A stretch of 64,000 bases of DNA, taken from contig CAVYZK010000009.1 of the NCBI GenBank assembly GCA_963772935.1, forward strand, positions 806,001 through 870,000, in the 5' to 3' direction. Positions 8,180 to 17,032 of this stretch are shown piece by piece. Origin of the DNA: JANNNF01 sp963772935 (GTDB taxonomy: Bacteria > Pseudomonadota > Alphaproteobacteria > Rhodobacterales > Rhodobacteraceae). The stretch's first letter is position 1. Every line of letters begins with the position of its first letter. Under the pieces are notes generated by a model. That model was not told the origin of the DNA and did no database searches. It saw nothing but the letters and a program-made list of their open reading frames with translations. The position numbers and the translations under genes are program-made.

Positions 8180-9921
8180 CAATGCGAATCCTTGCCGACC
8201 GCATTGCCCCGCGCGCCTTTCAGGAAATCGAGATCGGCCCCGGTATCGGCCCCCTCGACATGGCGCTGGTGCAGCCACCCGTAGCCGCTTTCATAAAGCG
8301 GGTGAATCGGAGTCCAGGCCGCCAAGCGTGCCGCCAATTCCTCATCGGAAATGTCCAGATGCAGGCGGCGGTTCGGCACGTCCAACTCGATGAAATCACC
8401 CGACTTTACCACAGCCAACGGCCCACCCGCCGCAGCCTCGGGGCTGGTATGCAGCACCACGGTGCCATAAGCCGTGCCCGACATGCGGGCGTCGGAAATG
8501 CGCACCATATCGGTGATGCCCTTGCGCAGGATTTTCGGCGGCAGACCCATGTTGCCGACCTCGGCCATGCCGGGATAGCCTTTGGGGCCACAGTTTTTCA
8601 GCACCATCACGCAGGTTTCGTCAATGTCCAACGCCTCGTCATTGATGCGGGCCTTGTAGTCGTCGATATCCTCAAACACCACGGCCCGGCCCCGGTGGAC
8701 CAGCAGCGCTGCCGTCGCAGCCGAGGGTTTCAGCACAGCCCCTTTCGGCGCGAGATTGCCTTTCAGCACCACCACGCCGCCCGATTGGGTCAGCGCCTTG
8801 TCGGCGGGCAGGATCACGTCGGGGTTGTGGTTGACCACGTCCTTGACCTGATCCCACGCAGACTGACCCGACACGGTCAGCGCGTCCTTGTGCAAGACCC
8901 CGGCCTCGCCCAGACGTTTGATCACAACCGGCAGGCCACCGGCATAGAAAAACTCCTCCATCAGGTATTTGCCCGATGGCATCAGGTTGACGATGGTCGG
9001 AATGTCGCGGCCGCAGCGGTCCCAATCTTCCAGCGTCAGATCAATGCCCACCCGGCCTGCGATGGCCAGCAGGTGGATCACCGCATTGGTGCTGCCCCCA
9101 ATGGCCGCGTTGGTGCGGATGGCGTTTTCAAACGCCTCTTTCTTCAGGATATCGGACGGTTTCAGATCATCCTTGACCATCTGCACGATCCGCCGCCCGG
9201 TCATCTGCGCCATCACCCGGCGACGCGAGTCCACCGCAGGAATCGCCGCGTTGCCGGACAGGGCCATGCCCAAAGCCTCGGCCATAGACGCCATGGTGGA
9301 CGCCGTGCCCATGGTGTTGCACGACCCCGGAGAGCGGGACATCGACGCCTCGGCCTCGACAAATTCCTCGCGGGTCATGTCACCCGCCTTCACAGCCTCG
9401 GAAAACTTCCACAGGTGCGTCCCCGACCCCACCCGTTCGTTCTTGAAATAGCCGTTCAGCATCGGGCCGCCCGTGACCACGATCGACGGCAGGTCGGTTG
9501 ACGCCGCAGCCATCAGCAGCGACGGCGTGGTCTTGTCACAGCCCACCAGCAGCACGCAGCCATCCATCGGCTGGCCGCGCATCGCCTCTTCCACCGCCAT
9601 GGCGGCGAGGTTGCGGAACATCATGGCCGTGGGGCGGAAGGCGGATTCGGATGCTGAGAACACGGGCACTTCGACCGGAAAACCACCAGCCTCATAAATC
9701 CCGTGCTTCACCCGCTGCGCGAGGTCATTCAGATGGGCGTTGCAGGGGGTCAGTTCCGACCAGGTGTTCAGGATGCCGATCACCGGGCGACCATCGAACA
9801 GATCGGGCGGGAAGCCTTGGTTTTTCATCCAGCCGCGGTGGTAGATGTTGTCCTTCGACGTGCCGCCGAACCATGTTTGCGAGCGCAGTTTGCGGGGCCA
9901 TTCGGCGGGTTTGAAGGTCAT
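8179..9921 (-). CDS. IlvD/Edd-family sugar-acid dehydratase, probable L-arabinonate dehydratase
   Basis: 580 residues from ATG 9921; 17 further in-frame residues upstream do not resemble the family. Cysteines for the Fe-S cluster lie in ELTPCNAHL, LLVGCDKTTPS and SRSPGSCNTMGTAS, the three conserved IlvD/Edd positions. The N-terminal LRSQTWFGGTSKDNIYHRGWMKNQG is typical of the pentonate/hexonate branch rather than of dihydroxyacid dehydratase. It would convert L-arabinonate (or D-fuconate/D-galactonate) to the 2-keto-3-deoxy acid. The GguC/AraD1 neighbour supplies the next step in the pentonate pathway. It is coupled to the dehydrogenase downstream. Confidence 0.85.
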   Translation of the reverse strand: MTFKPAEWPRKLRSQTWFGGTSKDNIYHRGWMKNQGFPPDLFDGRPVIGILNTWSELTPCNAHLNDLAQRVKHGIYEAGGFPVEVPVFSASESAFRPTAMMFRNLAAMAVEEAMRGQPMDGCVLLVGCDKTTPSLLMAAASTDLPSIVVTGGPMLNGYFKNERVGSGTHLWKFSEAVKAGDMTREEFVEAEASMSRSPGSCNTMGTASTMASMAEALGMALSGNAAIPAVDSRRRVMAQMTGRRIVQMVKDDLKPSDILKKEAFENAIRTNAAIGGSTNAVIHLLAIAGRVGIDLTLEDWDRCGRDIPTIVNLMPSGKYLMEEFFYAGGLPVVIKRLGEAGVLHKDALTVSGQSAWDQVKDVVNHNPDVILPADKALTQSGGVVVLKGNLAPKGAVLKPSAATAALLVHRGRAVVFEDIDDYKARINDEALDIDETCVMVLKNCGPKGYPGMAEVGNMGLPPKILRKGITDMVRISDARMSGTAYGTVVLHTSPEAAAGGPLAVVKSGDFIELDVPNRRLHLDISDEELAARLAAWTPIHPLYESGYGWLHQRHVEGADTGADLDFLKGARGNAVGKDSH

Positions 9922-9928
9922 CTTGTCC

Positions 9929-10918
9929 TCACAAGGCTTTGACGGCAACAGCGCCATCAGCGGCGGGCGCAAAGGCCAGCGGGTTGATCAGGGGCAGGCC
10001 AAAGGGGGCGGCCTCGATCTCGAATATATCGCCTTCCTGCGTCACGATCCCGTCTGCGACCGACAGGGTGGCGGTGCCGAACATATGCACATGCAGATCG
10101 CCGGGCTGGCAGAACAGGTCGTATTTGAAGTGGTGGTGTTCAAGGTTCGCATAGGTGTGCGACATGTTGGCCTCGCCGCTCAGGAACGGCTTTTCCCACA
10201 GGATGCGGCCATCGCGGCGGATGCGGCTGAGCCCTCGAATATCGGCTGGCGCGTCACCCACAAGGATTTCGGGGCCAAACGATGCCACCCGCAGCTTGGA
10301 ATGGGCAAGGTACAGGTAGTTGACCCGTTCGGTCACATGGTCGGAAAACTCATTCGCCAAGGCCCAGCCGATGCGGTGCGGCGTGCCGTCGGGGCCGATC
10401 AGGTAGATGCCCGCCACCTCGGGTTCCTCGCCACCATCCTCGGCAAAGCCGGGGGCGGTCAGGGGGGCACCGGGGGCGACCGCAGAGGTGCCGTTGCCCT
10501 TGTAGAACCATTCGGGCTGCACGCCGACCTGTCCCGGCGTGGGACGCCCGCCGTCGAGCCCCATCTGGAACATCTTCATCGAATCCGACAGGGTTTCGGC
10601 CTGCAGTTTCGAGTGCATCGCATCGCGCGCCGACGCCGACCCAAGGTGGGTCAACCCGGTGCCCGTCAGGTGCATATGGGCCGGATCGGGGTGGGTGACG
10701 GGCAGCGCAAGACGGCCCGCGGCGGCAAGGCGCGGCAGATCGACAGCCTCACCCAAGCCATGCGCTGCGATCACGGCGGCCAGACTGCGGCCCGACGCAA
10801 TCGCCTCGGACGCCAAGGCATAGGTGCTGGCCGCGCCCTTGACGATGGCGGCCTCGGACCCTTCGCGGGCGACAACCGACAGTGTCCCATCAGGGGACAG
10901 GATTTGCGACAACAGCAT
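9929..10918 (-). CDS. gguC: GguC / AraD1-family protein (FAH-fold 2-keto-3-deoxy-L-arabinonate dehydratase-like)
   Basis: About 329 residues. The C-terminal fumarylacetoacetate-hydrolase-like fold is visible in SSASARDAMHSKLQAETL-type sequence and GVQPEWFYKGNG; GEANMSHTYANLEHHHFKYDLFCQPGDLHVHMFGTATLS bears the His/Asp metal ligands. This is the gene that follows gguA-gguB in Agrobacterium and is annotated AraD1 in proteobacteria. It is expected to dehydrate 2-keto-3-deoxy-L-arabinonate to 2-oxoglutarate semialdehyde. ATG 10918 has GAGG upstream; the alternative ATG 10930 overlaps the gguB stop and would add four residues. Confidence 0.82.
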   Translation of the reverse strand: MLLSQILSPDGTLSVVAREGSEAAIVKGAASTYALASEAIASGRSLAAVIAAHGLGEAVDLPRLAAAGRLALPVTHPDPAHMHLTGTGLTHLGSASARDAMHSKLQAETLSDSMKMFQMGLDGGRPTPGQVGVQPEWFYKGNGTSAVAPGAPLTAPGFAEDGGEEPEVAGIYLIGPDGTPHRIGWALANEFSDHVTERVNYLYLAHSKLRVASFGPEILVGDAPADIRGLSRIRRDGRILWEKPFLSGEANMSHTYANLEHHHFKYDLFCQPGDLHVHMFGTATLSVADGIVTQEGDIFEIEAAPFGLPLINPLAFAPAADGAVAVKAL

Positions 10919-10926
10919 GGGACGCC

Positions 10927-12126
10927 TCATTTGTTCTTGTTGTATACGTCGAAGATAACGGCAGCCAGCAGGACCAAGCCCTTGATAACCTGTTGGTAAT
11001 CAATGCCCACGCCCATGATCGACATGCCGTTGTTCATCACCCCCATGATCAGCGCGCCGACAACGACGCCGATGATCTTGCCGACCCCGCCCGACATGGA
11101 CGCGCCCCCGATGAACACGGCGGCGATCACGTCCAGCTCGAACCCCACCCCAGCCTTGGGGGTAGATGAGTTCAGGCGCGCGGCCACGATCATGCCTGCA
11201 AGCGCCGCCAGAACACCCATGTTGCAGAAGGTGAAGAACACCAGACGGTCGGTGCGGATGCCGGAGAGTTTGGCCGCCTTCTCATTGCCGCCAAGCGCAT
11301 AGATGCGGCGACCCGTGGTCGTGTTTTCGGTGAAAAAGGCGTAAAGCACGGTCAGCACCGTCAGCACCACCACCACGTTCGGCAGGCCCCGGAACGACGC
11401 GAGTTTCCAGCCGACAAAGATCAATGCCGCCGACACGATCACGTTGCGGATGATGAAAATCGGCATCGGTTCGGGGTCCATCCCGAAGGCCGCATCGCGG
11501 TTGCGCGCGCGCCAGCCGACCATGACAACCACGGCTGCGGCAATCGCCACCAGCACCACGGCGGTCAGGTTCGGCTTGCCCGACCCCATGATGTCAGGAA
11601 TAAACCCGGTGGACAGGGCCTGAAACGTCTTGGGGAACGGGCCGATGTTCTGCCCGTTCAGCAGCCACAGCGTCAGCCCCCGGAACACCAGCATCCCCGC
11701 CAGCGTCACGATGAACGACGGGATGCGCCAATAGGCGATCCAGTACCCCTGTGCGGCACCGATCAAAAACCCCACAGCCAGACAAGCCGGAATAACGGCC
11801 CAGACCGGCCAATCCATGTTGACCGTCAGCACCGCAGCGACGGCACCGACGAACCCGGCAACCGAGCCGACCGACAGGTCGATGTGGCCTGCCACGATGA
11901 CCAGCAGCATCCCCAAGGCCATGATGATGACGTAAGAGTTTTGCAGGAACACGTTGGTGATGTTTTGCGCCGACAGGAAATCAATCGGGTTCGGCGGCAC
12001 CACAATCAGCACCACGGTGAAAAACACCACAATGGCGACCAGTGCCATCAGCATCCCGCTTTCGCGCAGATGCGCGCCCAGATGCGCCCCCATGGTGGTC
12101 TGAGACCCCTTCTGTTCCGCCATCAT
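10927..12126 (-). CDS. gguB: Multiple-sugar ABC transporter permease GguB/XylH-like
   Basis: 399 residues with roughly ten hydrophobic segments. It has the branched-chain/monosaccharide permease motif (VIVAGHIDLSVGSVAGFVGAVAAVL) and the EAA-like loop RIYALGGNEKAAKLSGI. It forms the inner-membrane channel for sugars delivered by ChvE and works with the two-domain ATPase encoded just upstream. The start overlaps the ATPase stop (ATGATGG, either of two ATGs). An apparent N-terminal extension in the same frame is low-complexity and read through the ATPase gene, so I rejected it. Confidence 0.9.
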   Translation of the reverse strand: MMAEQKGSQTTMGAHLGAHLRESGMLMALVAIVVFFTVVLIVVPPNPIDFLSAQNITNVFLQNSYVIIMALGMLLVIVAGHIDLSVGSVAGFVGAVAAVLTVNMDWPVWAVIPACLAVGFLIGAAQGYWIAYWRIPSFIVTLAGMLVFRGLTLWLLNGQNIGPFPKTFQALSTGFIPDIMGSGKPNLTAVVLVAIAAAVVVMVGWRARNRDAAFGMDPEPMPIFIIRNVIVSAALIFVGWKLASFRGLPNVVVVLTVLTVLYAFFTENTTTGRRIYALGGNEKAAKLSGIRTDRLVFFTFCNMGVLAALAGMIVAARLNSSTPKAGVGFELDVIAAVFIGGASMSGGVGKIIGVVVGALIMGVMNNGMSIMGVGIDYQQVIKGLVLLAAVIFDVYNKNK

Positions 12127-13680
12127 GCAGCCTTTCCATCGTTTTTGGGTGCGCCAAGCGCGCCCGTGTCTTTCAGGATCATGGCCATGACCCGTTCCTG
12201 TGTGGCCTCGGCGCGGGAGAGTTCCCCCACGATCCGGCCCTCGTTCATCACATAAATCCGGTCGCACATGCCCAGCAGTTCCGGCATCTCAGAACTGATC
12301 ATCACCACCCCGCGCCCTTGGGCGGCGAGGTCGTTCATGATCGCGTAAATCTCAAACTTGGCACCCACATCGATGCCACGGGTGGGTTCATCCAGGATCA
12401 GCACCTGCGGATCGGTGAACAGCCATTTCGACAGCACCACCTTTTGCTGGTTGCCGCCCGACAGGTTGACCACTTTCTGGAACACCCCCGGCGTGCGGAT
12501 CGCCATGGCGGCACGGTATTGCTCGGCCACCTGCGCCTCGCGCCGTTTGTCGAGCACGCCTTGTTTGGACACGCCCAGCAGATTGGCGAGGGTGATGTTG
12601 CGCACGATGGGTTCTTCCAGCACCAGACCCAAGGCTTTGCGGTCTTCGGTCACATAGGCCAGCCCGGCTGCAACCGCCTTGGCCACGGTGGAGGTATCGG
12701 CAGGTTGGCCGCCAATCTTGACCTGACCCGATATGTTGCGCCCATAGGATTTGCCGAACAGGCTCATCGCCAGTTCGGTGCGCCCGGTGCCCATCAGGCC
12801 TGCGATGCCGACAATCTCGCCCTTGCGGACGTGGAAAGACACATCGCGGATCATCTGGCGGTCTTTTTGTTCGGGGTGCCAGACGTTCCAGCCCTGACAC
12901 CTCCATCAGCACTTCGCCGATCTTCGGGTCGCGGTCGGGATAGCGGTGCGCCATGTCGCGGCCCACCATATCGCGGATGATGCGGTCCTCGGTGATTTCC
13001 TCGCGCGTCAGGGTCGATACGGATGCGCCATCGCGGATGATGGTGATACGGTCGGCCACGCGGTTGATTTCGTTCAGCTTATGGCTGATCAGGATCGAGG
13101 TGATCCCCTGCGCCTTCAATTCCAGCAGCAGGTCCAGCAATTTCTGACTGTCGTTTTCCTGCAAGGCGGCGGTGGGCTCATCAAGGATCAGCAGGCGCAC
13201 ATCCTTGGCAAGCGCCTTGGCGATCTCGATCAGTTGCTGCTTGCCCACGCCCAGTTTGCCCACCTTGGTGCCCGGGGCTTCATTCAGGCCCACCTTGCGC
13301 AGCAAAGCATCGGTTTTCTGGAACGCTTCCGGCCAGTTGATCACGCCATTCTTGGCGACCTCGTTGCCGAGGAACAGGTTCTCGGCAATCGACAGCAGCG
13401 GCACCAGCGCCAGTTCCTGATGGATGATGATGATGCCACGGGCCTCACTGTCGCGGATCGACTTGTTGTGCAGCACCTGACCGTCATACAGAATTTCGCC
13501 TTCATAGGTGCCGTGGCCGTAGACGCCCGACAGCACCTTCATCAGGGTGGATTTGCCTGCGCCATTCTCACCGCAGATGGCGTGAATCTCTCCGGCCTCG
13601 ACCGTCAGGTTCACATTGTCCAGCGCGCGTACGCCAGGGAAAACCTTGCTGATCCCCCGCATTTCCAGAAGTGTCGCCAT
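12123..13680 (-). CDS. gguA: Multiple-sugar ABC transporter ATP-binding protein GguA (two ATPase domains), one frameshift
   Basis: About 518 residues after correction. Domain 1 has Walker A GENGAGKST, LGVGKQQLIEIAKAL in place of the signature loop, and Walker B LLILDEPTAAL. Domain 2 has a degenerate Walker A (GLMGTGRTE), signature LSGGNQQKV and Walker B VLILDEPTRGID. This double-domain pattern is diagnostic of MglA/XylG/GguA proteins. One extra base near 12893 breaks the frame between the domains (after EVLMEVSG); correcting it restores the linker WNVWHPEQKDRQMIRDV. It powers import of the sugar bound by ChvE. A strong hairpin separates it from chvE. Confidence 0.9.
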
Positions 13681-13703
13681 GGCTGCCCCCTCCCCAAGGG
13701 AAT

Positions 13704-13729
13704 CCCGCCGCCCGCATTGGGGCGGCGGG
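13704..13729 (-). promoter_or_regulatory. Intercistronic hairpin between chvE and gguA
   Basis: A perfect 10-bp GC stem (CCCGCCGCCC/GGGCGGCGGG) with a 6-base loop lies between the binding-protein stop and the ATPase start. No U-tract follows. Such hairpins typically protect the 3' end of the binding-protein message so that it is made in excess over the membrane components. Two other importers in the window have the same arrangement. Confidence 0.6.
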
Positions 13730-13736
13730 GTTCAGA

Positions 13737-14810
13737 TTACTTGATCTGGTCGGCGGTGTAATAGCCGCTGTCGATCAGCACTTTGTCGATGTCGGCCACG
13801 CCCAGAGAAATCGGCTCCAGCAGGTAGGACGGCACGACCTTGACGCCGTTGTCATAGGTGGTGGTGTCGTTGATTTCCGGCTCGGACCCCGTCAGCAGGG
13901 CATCGACCATCTTCACGGTCACACCGGCCAGGGTGCGGGTGTCTTTGAACACGGTCGAATACTGCTCGCCCGCGATCATCGACTTGACGGATGGCACTTC
14001 AGCATCCTGCCCCGTGACGATCGGCATTTTCAGATCGCCCGACCCGTAGCCCACGCCCTTGACCGACGACAGGATACCGATGGACAGACCATCGTAGGGC
14101 GACAGCGCGCCGTGCAGGGCCTTGTCGCCATAGTTGGCCGACAGCAGGTTATCCATGCGGGCTTGGGCCACTGCCCCATCCCAACGCAGGGTGCCGACCA
14201 CGTCCATGCCGACCTGGCCCGACGGGATCACCACATCACCGGACGCAATCAGCGGGTCCAGCACCGACATCGCGCCGTTGTAGAAGAAGAAGGCGTTGTT
14301 GTCGTCCGGGCTGCCGCCGAACAGTTCGACGTTCCACGGCTTCACGTCCGGGAAGCGTTCTTTCAGGCCCGCCACCAGCGATTCTGCCTGCTGCACGCCG
14401 ACCTTGAAGTTATCGAACGTGGCATAGTAATCGACGTTGCCGGAATCGCGGATCAGGCGGTCATAGGCGATGACCTTGATGCCCGATGCGGCGGCGTTAT
14501 CCAGCGCGTTCGACAGCGTGGTGCCGTCAACAGCCGCGATCACCAGAACCTTCACACCCTTGGTGATCATGTTCTCAACCTGAGCCAGCTGGTTCGGAAT
14601 GTCATCTTCCGCATATTGCAGATCGACGCCGTAGCCTGCTTCGGTGAACTGTTTCACCATCGCGTCGCCATCGCCGATCCAGCGGGCGGAGGATTTGGTT
14701 GGCATCGAGATGCCGATGGTGCCCTTGTCCTGCGCGGACGCAAACTGCGGCATGGTCAACAGCGATGCGGCGACGCCAAGCGCCAGAAGCGCCCGTCTTG
14801 AAAGTGTCAT
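13737..14810 (-). CDS. chvE: Periplasmic sugar-binding protein ChvE-like
   Basis: 357 residues with a Sec signal peptide (SRRALLALGVAASLLTMPQFASAQ, cleavage about residue 26). The mature part is a type I periplasmic-binding fold: GTIGISMPTKSSARWIGDGD at the N-terminus, VLVIAAVDGTTLSNAL and KVIAYDRLIRDS in the middle, and TVFKDTRTLAGVTVKMVDALL near the C-terminus. These features match ChvE/XylF-type galactose, glucose and arabinose binders. It is the first gene of the operon and divergent from a LysR gene, as chvE is from gbpR in Agrobacterium. In plant-associated relatives ChvE also signals to VirA; no such partner is present here. Confidence 0.92.
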   Translation of the reverse strand: MTLSRRALLALGVAASLLTMPQFASAQDKGTIGISMPTKSSARWIGDGDAMVKQFTEAGYGVDLQYAEDDIPNQLAQVENMITKGVKVLVIAAVDGTTLSNALDNAAASGIKVIAYDRLIRDSGNVDYYATFDNFKVGVQQAESLVAGLKERFPDVKPWNVELFGGSPDDNNAFFFYNGAMSVLDPLIASGDVVIPSGQVGMDVVGTLRWDGAVAQARMDNLLSANYGDKALHGALSPYDGLSIGILSSVKGVGYGSGDLKMPIVTGQDAEVPSVKSMIAGEQYSTVFKDTRTLAGVTVKMVDALLTGSEPEINDTTTYDNGVKVVPSYLLEPISLGVADIDKVLIDSGYYTADQIK

Positions 14811-14977
14811 GTCTTATCCTCCCCAGAGCCGCCCATGTGCAGGTGCGGCGTGATTGGCCAGATCGCACAGCCCCTCCTATGGCGCGTGGTGCGACGACGT
14901 GGGCGGACGATTGCAATTTGCAGCCATATCCGTCAAATGATGATTTATGACGCATATATGACGAAACGGGTATATCC
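14811..14977 (+). promoter_or_regulatory. Divergent chvE / LysR promoter region with candidate operators
   Basis: The 167-base intergenic region turns AT-rich towards the LysR side. Two small dyads are visible: TGCAA-T-TTGCA (14912-14922) and CGTCA-N12-TGACG (14931-14952), with a second TGACG at 14959. LysR proteins bind T-N11-A type dyads at such positions, so these are plausible GbpR-like sites. No convincing -35/-10 pair stood out. Confidence 0.45.
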
Positions 14978-15961
14978 ATGTCTGCACGCAGCGACGATCT
15001 TCAGCAACGCGGGCTAAAACTTGCGCATCTGCGGTTGCTGGCGGCGATGGCAGACACGGGCCAGTTGGGCCTTGCCGCCGACCGCATGGGGGTCACACAA
15101 CCCGCCGCATCGCGCCTGCTGGCCGAGGTGGAACGCATTGTGGGCCGCCCGGTTCACAGCCGCACGGGGCGCGGCATGGTGCTGACGGCCGTCGGCGCGG
15201 CCCTGGCACAGCGCGCACAACGGGTGCAGATGGAACTGCGCGACGCCGCCCGCGACGTGGCCGAGATTGGCAAGGGTGAGGTGGGCCATGTGCGGATCGG
15301 GTCGGTCACCGGCCCTGCGCTGGACCGGGTGCTGCCTGCCCTGCGCACCGCGCGGGTGGCGTTTCCCAAGGTGACGGTCGAGGTGATTGTCGCCACCTCC
15401 GACATCCTGTGCCAGCAACTGCTGGCGGGCCGCATCGACTTTGCCATTGGCCGGCTGCCCGACGGGCCGGAGCGCGATATGTTCGACGAACAGCTTATCG
15501 CCCCCGAACCCGTGGCCCTGATGGCGCGGCGCAATCATCCGCTGGACCGGACCAACCCGATCAACCCGGTGGACCTGATGGCGCATGACTGGGTGATGCC
15601 GGGGCCGGATTCGTTGCTGGCGCGGTCGGTGCAGGCGCGGTTGCGGGTGCTGGGCCTGCCCGAACCCCAACAGCGGCTGTCCACCGCGTCATTCCTGCTG
15701 ACGCTGGCGCTGTTGCAGCAATCGAACGCGATTGCCCCGCTTGCCGTGGCGGTGGCCGACGCCTTTACCCGTGCCGCTGACGCGCCGTTCGTGACCCTGC
15801 CGGTCGATCTGGGCATTGTGGTCGAGCCCTTTGGCCTTGTGACCCGGGCCGCCATGCTGCTGCCGCCGGTGGCGCAGCGGTTGGCCGATCTGATCGTGGC
15901 AGTGCAGCCCGAAACCACAGTTCCCGAAAGCTCTGGCAAGACGGGGCTGCCTGTGCTGTAA
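14978..15961 (+). CDS. gbpR: LysR-type regulator, GbpR-like, of the divergent galactose/arabinose operon
   Basis: 327 residues. The N-terminal winged helix-turn-helix is evident in LKLAHLRLLAAMADTGQLGLAADRMGVTQPAASRLLAEVE. The inducer-binding domain begins around residue 95 (VRIGSVTGPALDRVLPAL) and includes LLAGRIDFAIGRLP. Its position divergent from chvE, and its HTH rich in the residues found in GbpR-type regulators, suggest it activates the operon in response to sugar. That assignment is by synteny; no binding data can be read here. Two small dyads in the intergenic region are candidate sites. Confidence 0.82.
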   Translation: MSARSDDLQQRGLKLAHLRLLAAMADTGQLGLAADRMGVTQPAASRLLAEVERIVGRPVHSRTGRGMVLTAVGAALAQRAQRVQMELRDAARDVAEIGKGEVGHVRIGSVTGPALDRVLPALRTARVAFPKVTVEVIVATSDILCQQLLAGRIDFAIGRLPDGPERDMFDEQLIAPEPVALMARRNHPLDRTNPINPVDLMAHDWVMPGPDSLLARSVQARLRVLGLPEPQQRLSTASFLLTLALLQQSNAIAPLAVAVADAFTRAADAPFVTLPVDLGIVVEPFGLVTRAAMLLPPVAQRLADLIVAVQPETTVPESSGKTGLPVL

Positions 15962-15991
15962 ATCGCGCGAACCAAGCACCGGACATACACG

Positions 15992-17032
15992 ATGACCAAC
16001 CCTTTGGGCAGCCTGCTGTCCGCCCCGCCGCCCGCCCTGACCGATGCCGAGATGCTGGATCTTGCCGCCACGCATTTTGGCCTGACGGGCAGTGTCAAAC
16101 GCCTGACCTCGGAACGCGATCTGAACCTGTTACTGCGCACGGGCGATGGCGCGGGCTATGTGCTGAAGGCGTCTAACCCGGTGGAACCGCCTGACGTGAC
16201 CGAGTTTCAGACGCTGGCCCTGCACCACATCGCCCGCATGGCCCCCGGTTTGCCGGTGCCGCGTGTGATGGTGGCGCATGATGGCCGCAGCGCCCTGCCC
16301 CTGCCCGCTGGTGGTGTGTTCCGCGTGCTGACCTATCTGGAGGGCACGCCGCTGCATCTGGCCCCGCGCAGCAACCTGCAACGCCGGGCAATCGGGGCCA
16401 CACAAGCCGCGCTGACCCAAGCCCTGCAAGGGTTCGACCACCCCGCCGCTGGCCATATCCTGCTGTGGGATATCAAGAATGCCGCCGATCTGCGCCCCTT
16501 GCTGCCTGCCATCGCCGATCCGGGTCAGCGGGCCACCGCCACCGCGTTCCTTGACCGTTTCGATGCGGTCATCGCCCCTGCCCTTGCGCAGATGCCGGTA
16601 CAGGTCGTCCATTCCGACATGAACCCGCATAACGTGCTGGTGGACCCGGCCAACCCCGACCACATCGCCGGGATCATCGACTTTGGCGATATGGTCCGCA
16701 CCCCGCGTGTTTGCGATGTAGCGGTGGCCGCGTCCTATGTCATCGACCCCGCCGACCCGCTGGGCAGCCTCTGCGCCCATTTCGCAGGCTATCAGGCGGT
16801 GAACCCGCTGACCGGGGCCGAGGTGGACCTGCTGTTCGATCTGATCACCGCGCGGCTGGTGACGACCCTGTCCATCGCCAACTGGCGGGCGACGCAATAC
16901 CCTGAAAACGCAGAATATATCCTGCGCAACACCGCCCATGCGCGCATTGGCCTTGCGGCCTTTGCAGGCGTCACCCCTGCTGCGGCCCGCGCGGCCTTTG
17001 CCGCTGTGATGAAGGACAAGACCCATGCCTGA
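15992..17032 (+). CDS. APH-family phosphotransferase, hydroxylysine kinase-like
   Basis: 346 residues. The Brenner motif VVHSDMNPHNVLV and the metal-binding GIIDFGDM show an active aminoglycoside-phosphotransferase/choline-kinase fold. Pairing with a class III PLP enzyme immediately downstream (8-base overlap) mirrors the animal pair HYKK and 5-phosphohydroxy-L-lysine phospho-lyase. Phosphorylation of 5-hydroxylysine or a similar amino alcohol is therefore a reasonable proposal. Alternative substrates such as homoserine or ethanolamine-type compounds cannot be excluded. It lies 30 bases after the LysR gene on the same strand. Confidence 0.7.
   Translation: MTNPLGSLLSAPPPALTDAEMLDLAATHFGLTGSVKRLTSERDLNLLLRTGDGAGYVLKASNPVEPPDVTEFQTLALHHIARMAPGLPVPRVMVAHDGRSALPLPAGGVFRVLTYLEGTPLHLAPRSNLQRRAIGATQAALTQALQGFDHPAAGHILLWDIKNAADLRPLLPAIADPGQRATATAFLDRFDAVIAPALAQMPVQVVHSDMNPHNVLVDPANPDHIAGIIDFGDMVRTPRVCDVAVAASYVIDPADPLGSLCAHFAGYQAVNPLTGAEVDLLFDLITARLVTTLSIANWRATQYPENAEYILRNTAHARIGLAAFAGVTPAAARAAFAAVMKDKTHA

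Noticed and set aside
7732..9501. A 589-residue plus-strand open frame across the sugar dehydrogenase and arabinonate dehydratase genes
   Set aside because: It is rich in His, Arg and Gln with no domain, and lies opposite genes with complete catalytic motifs.
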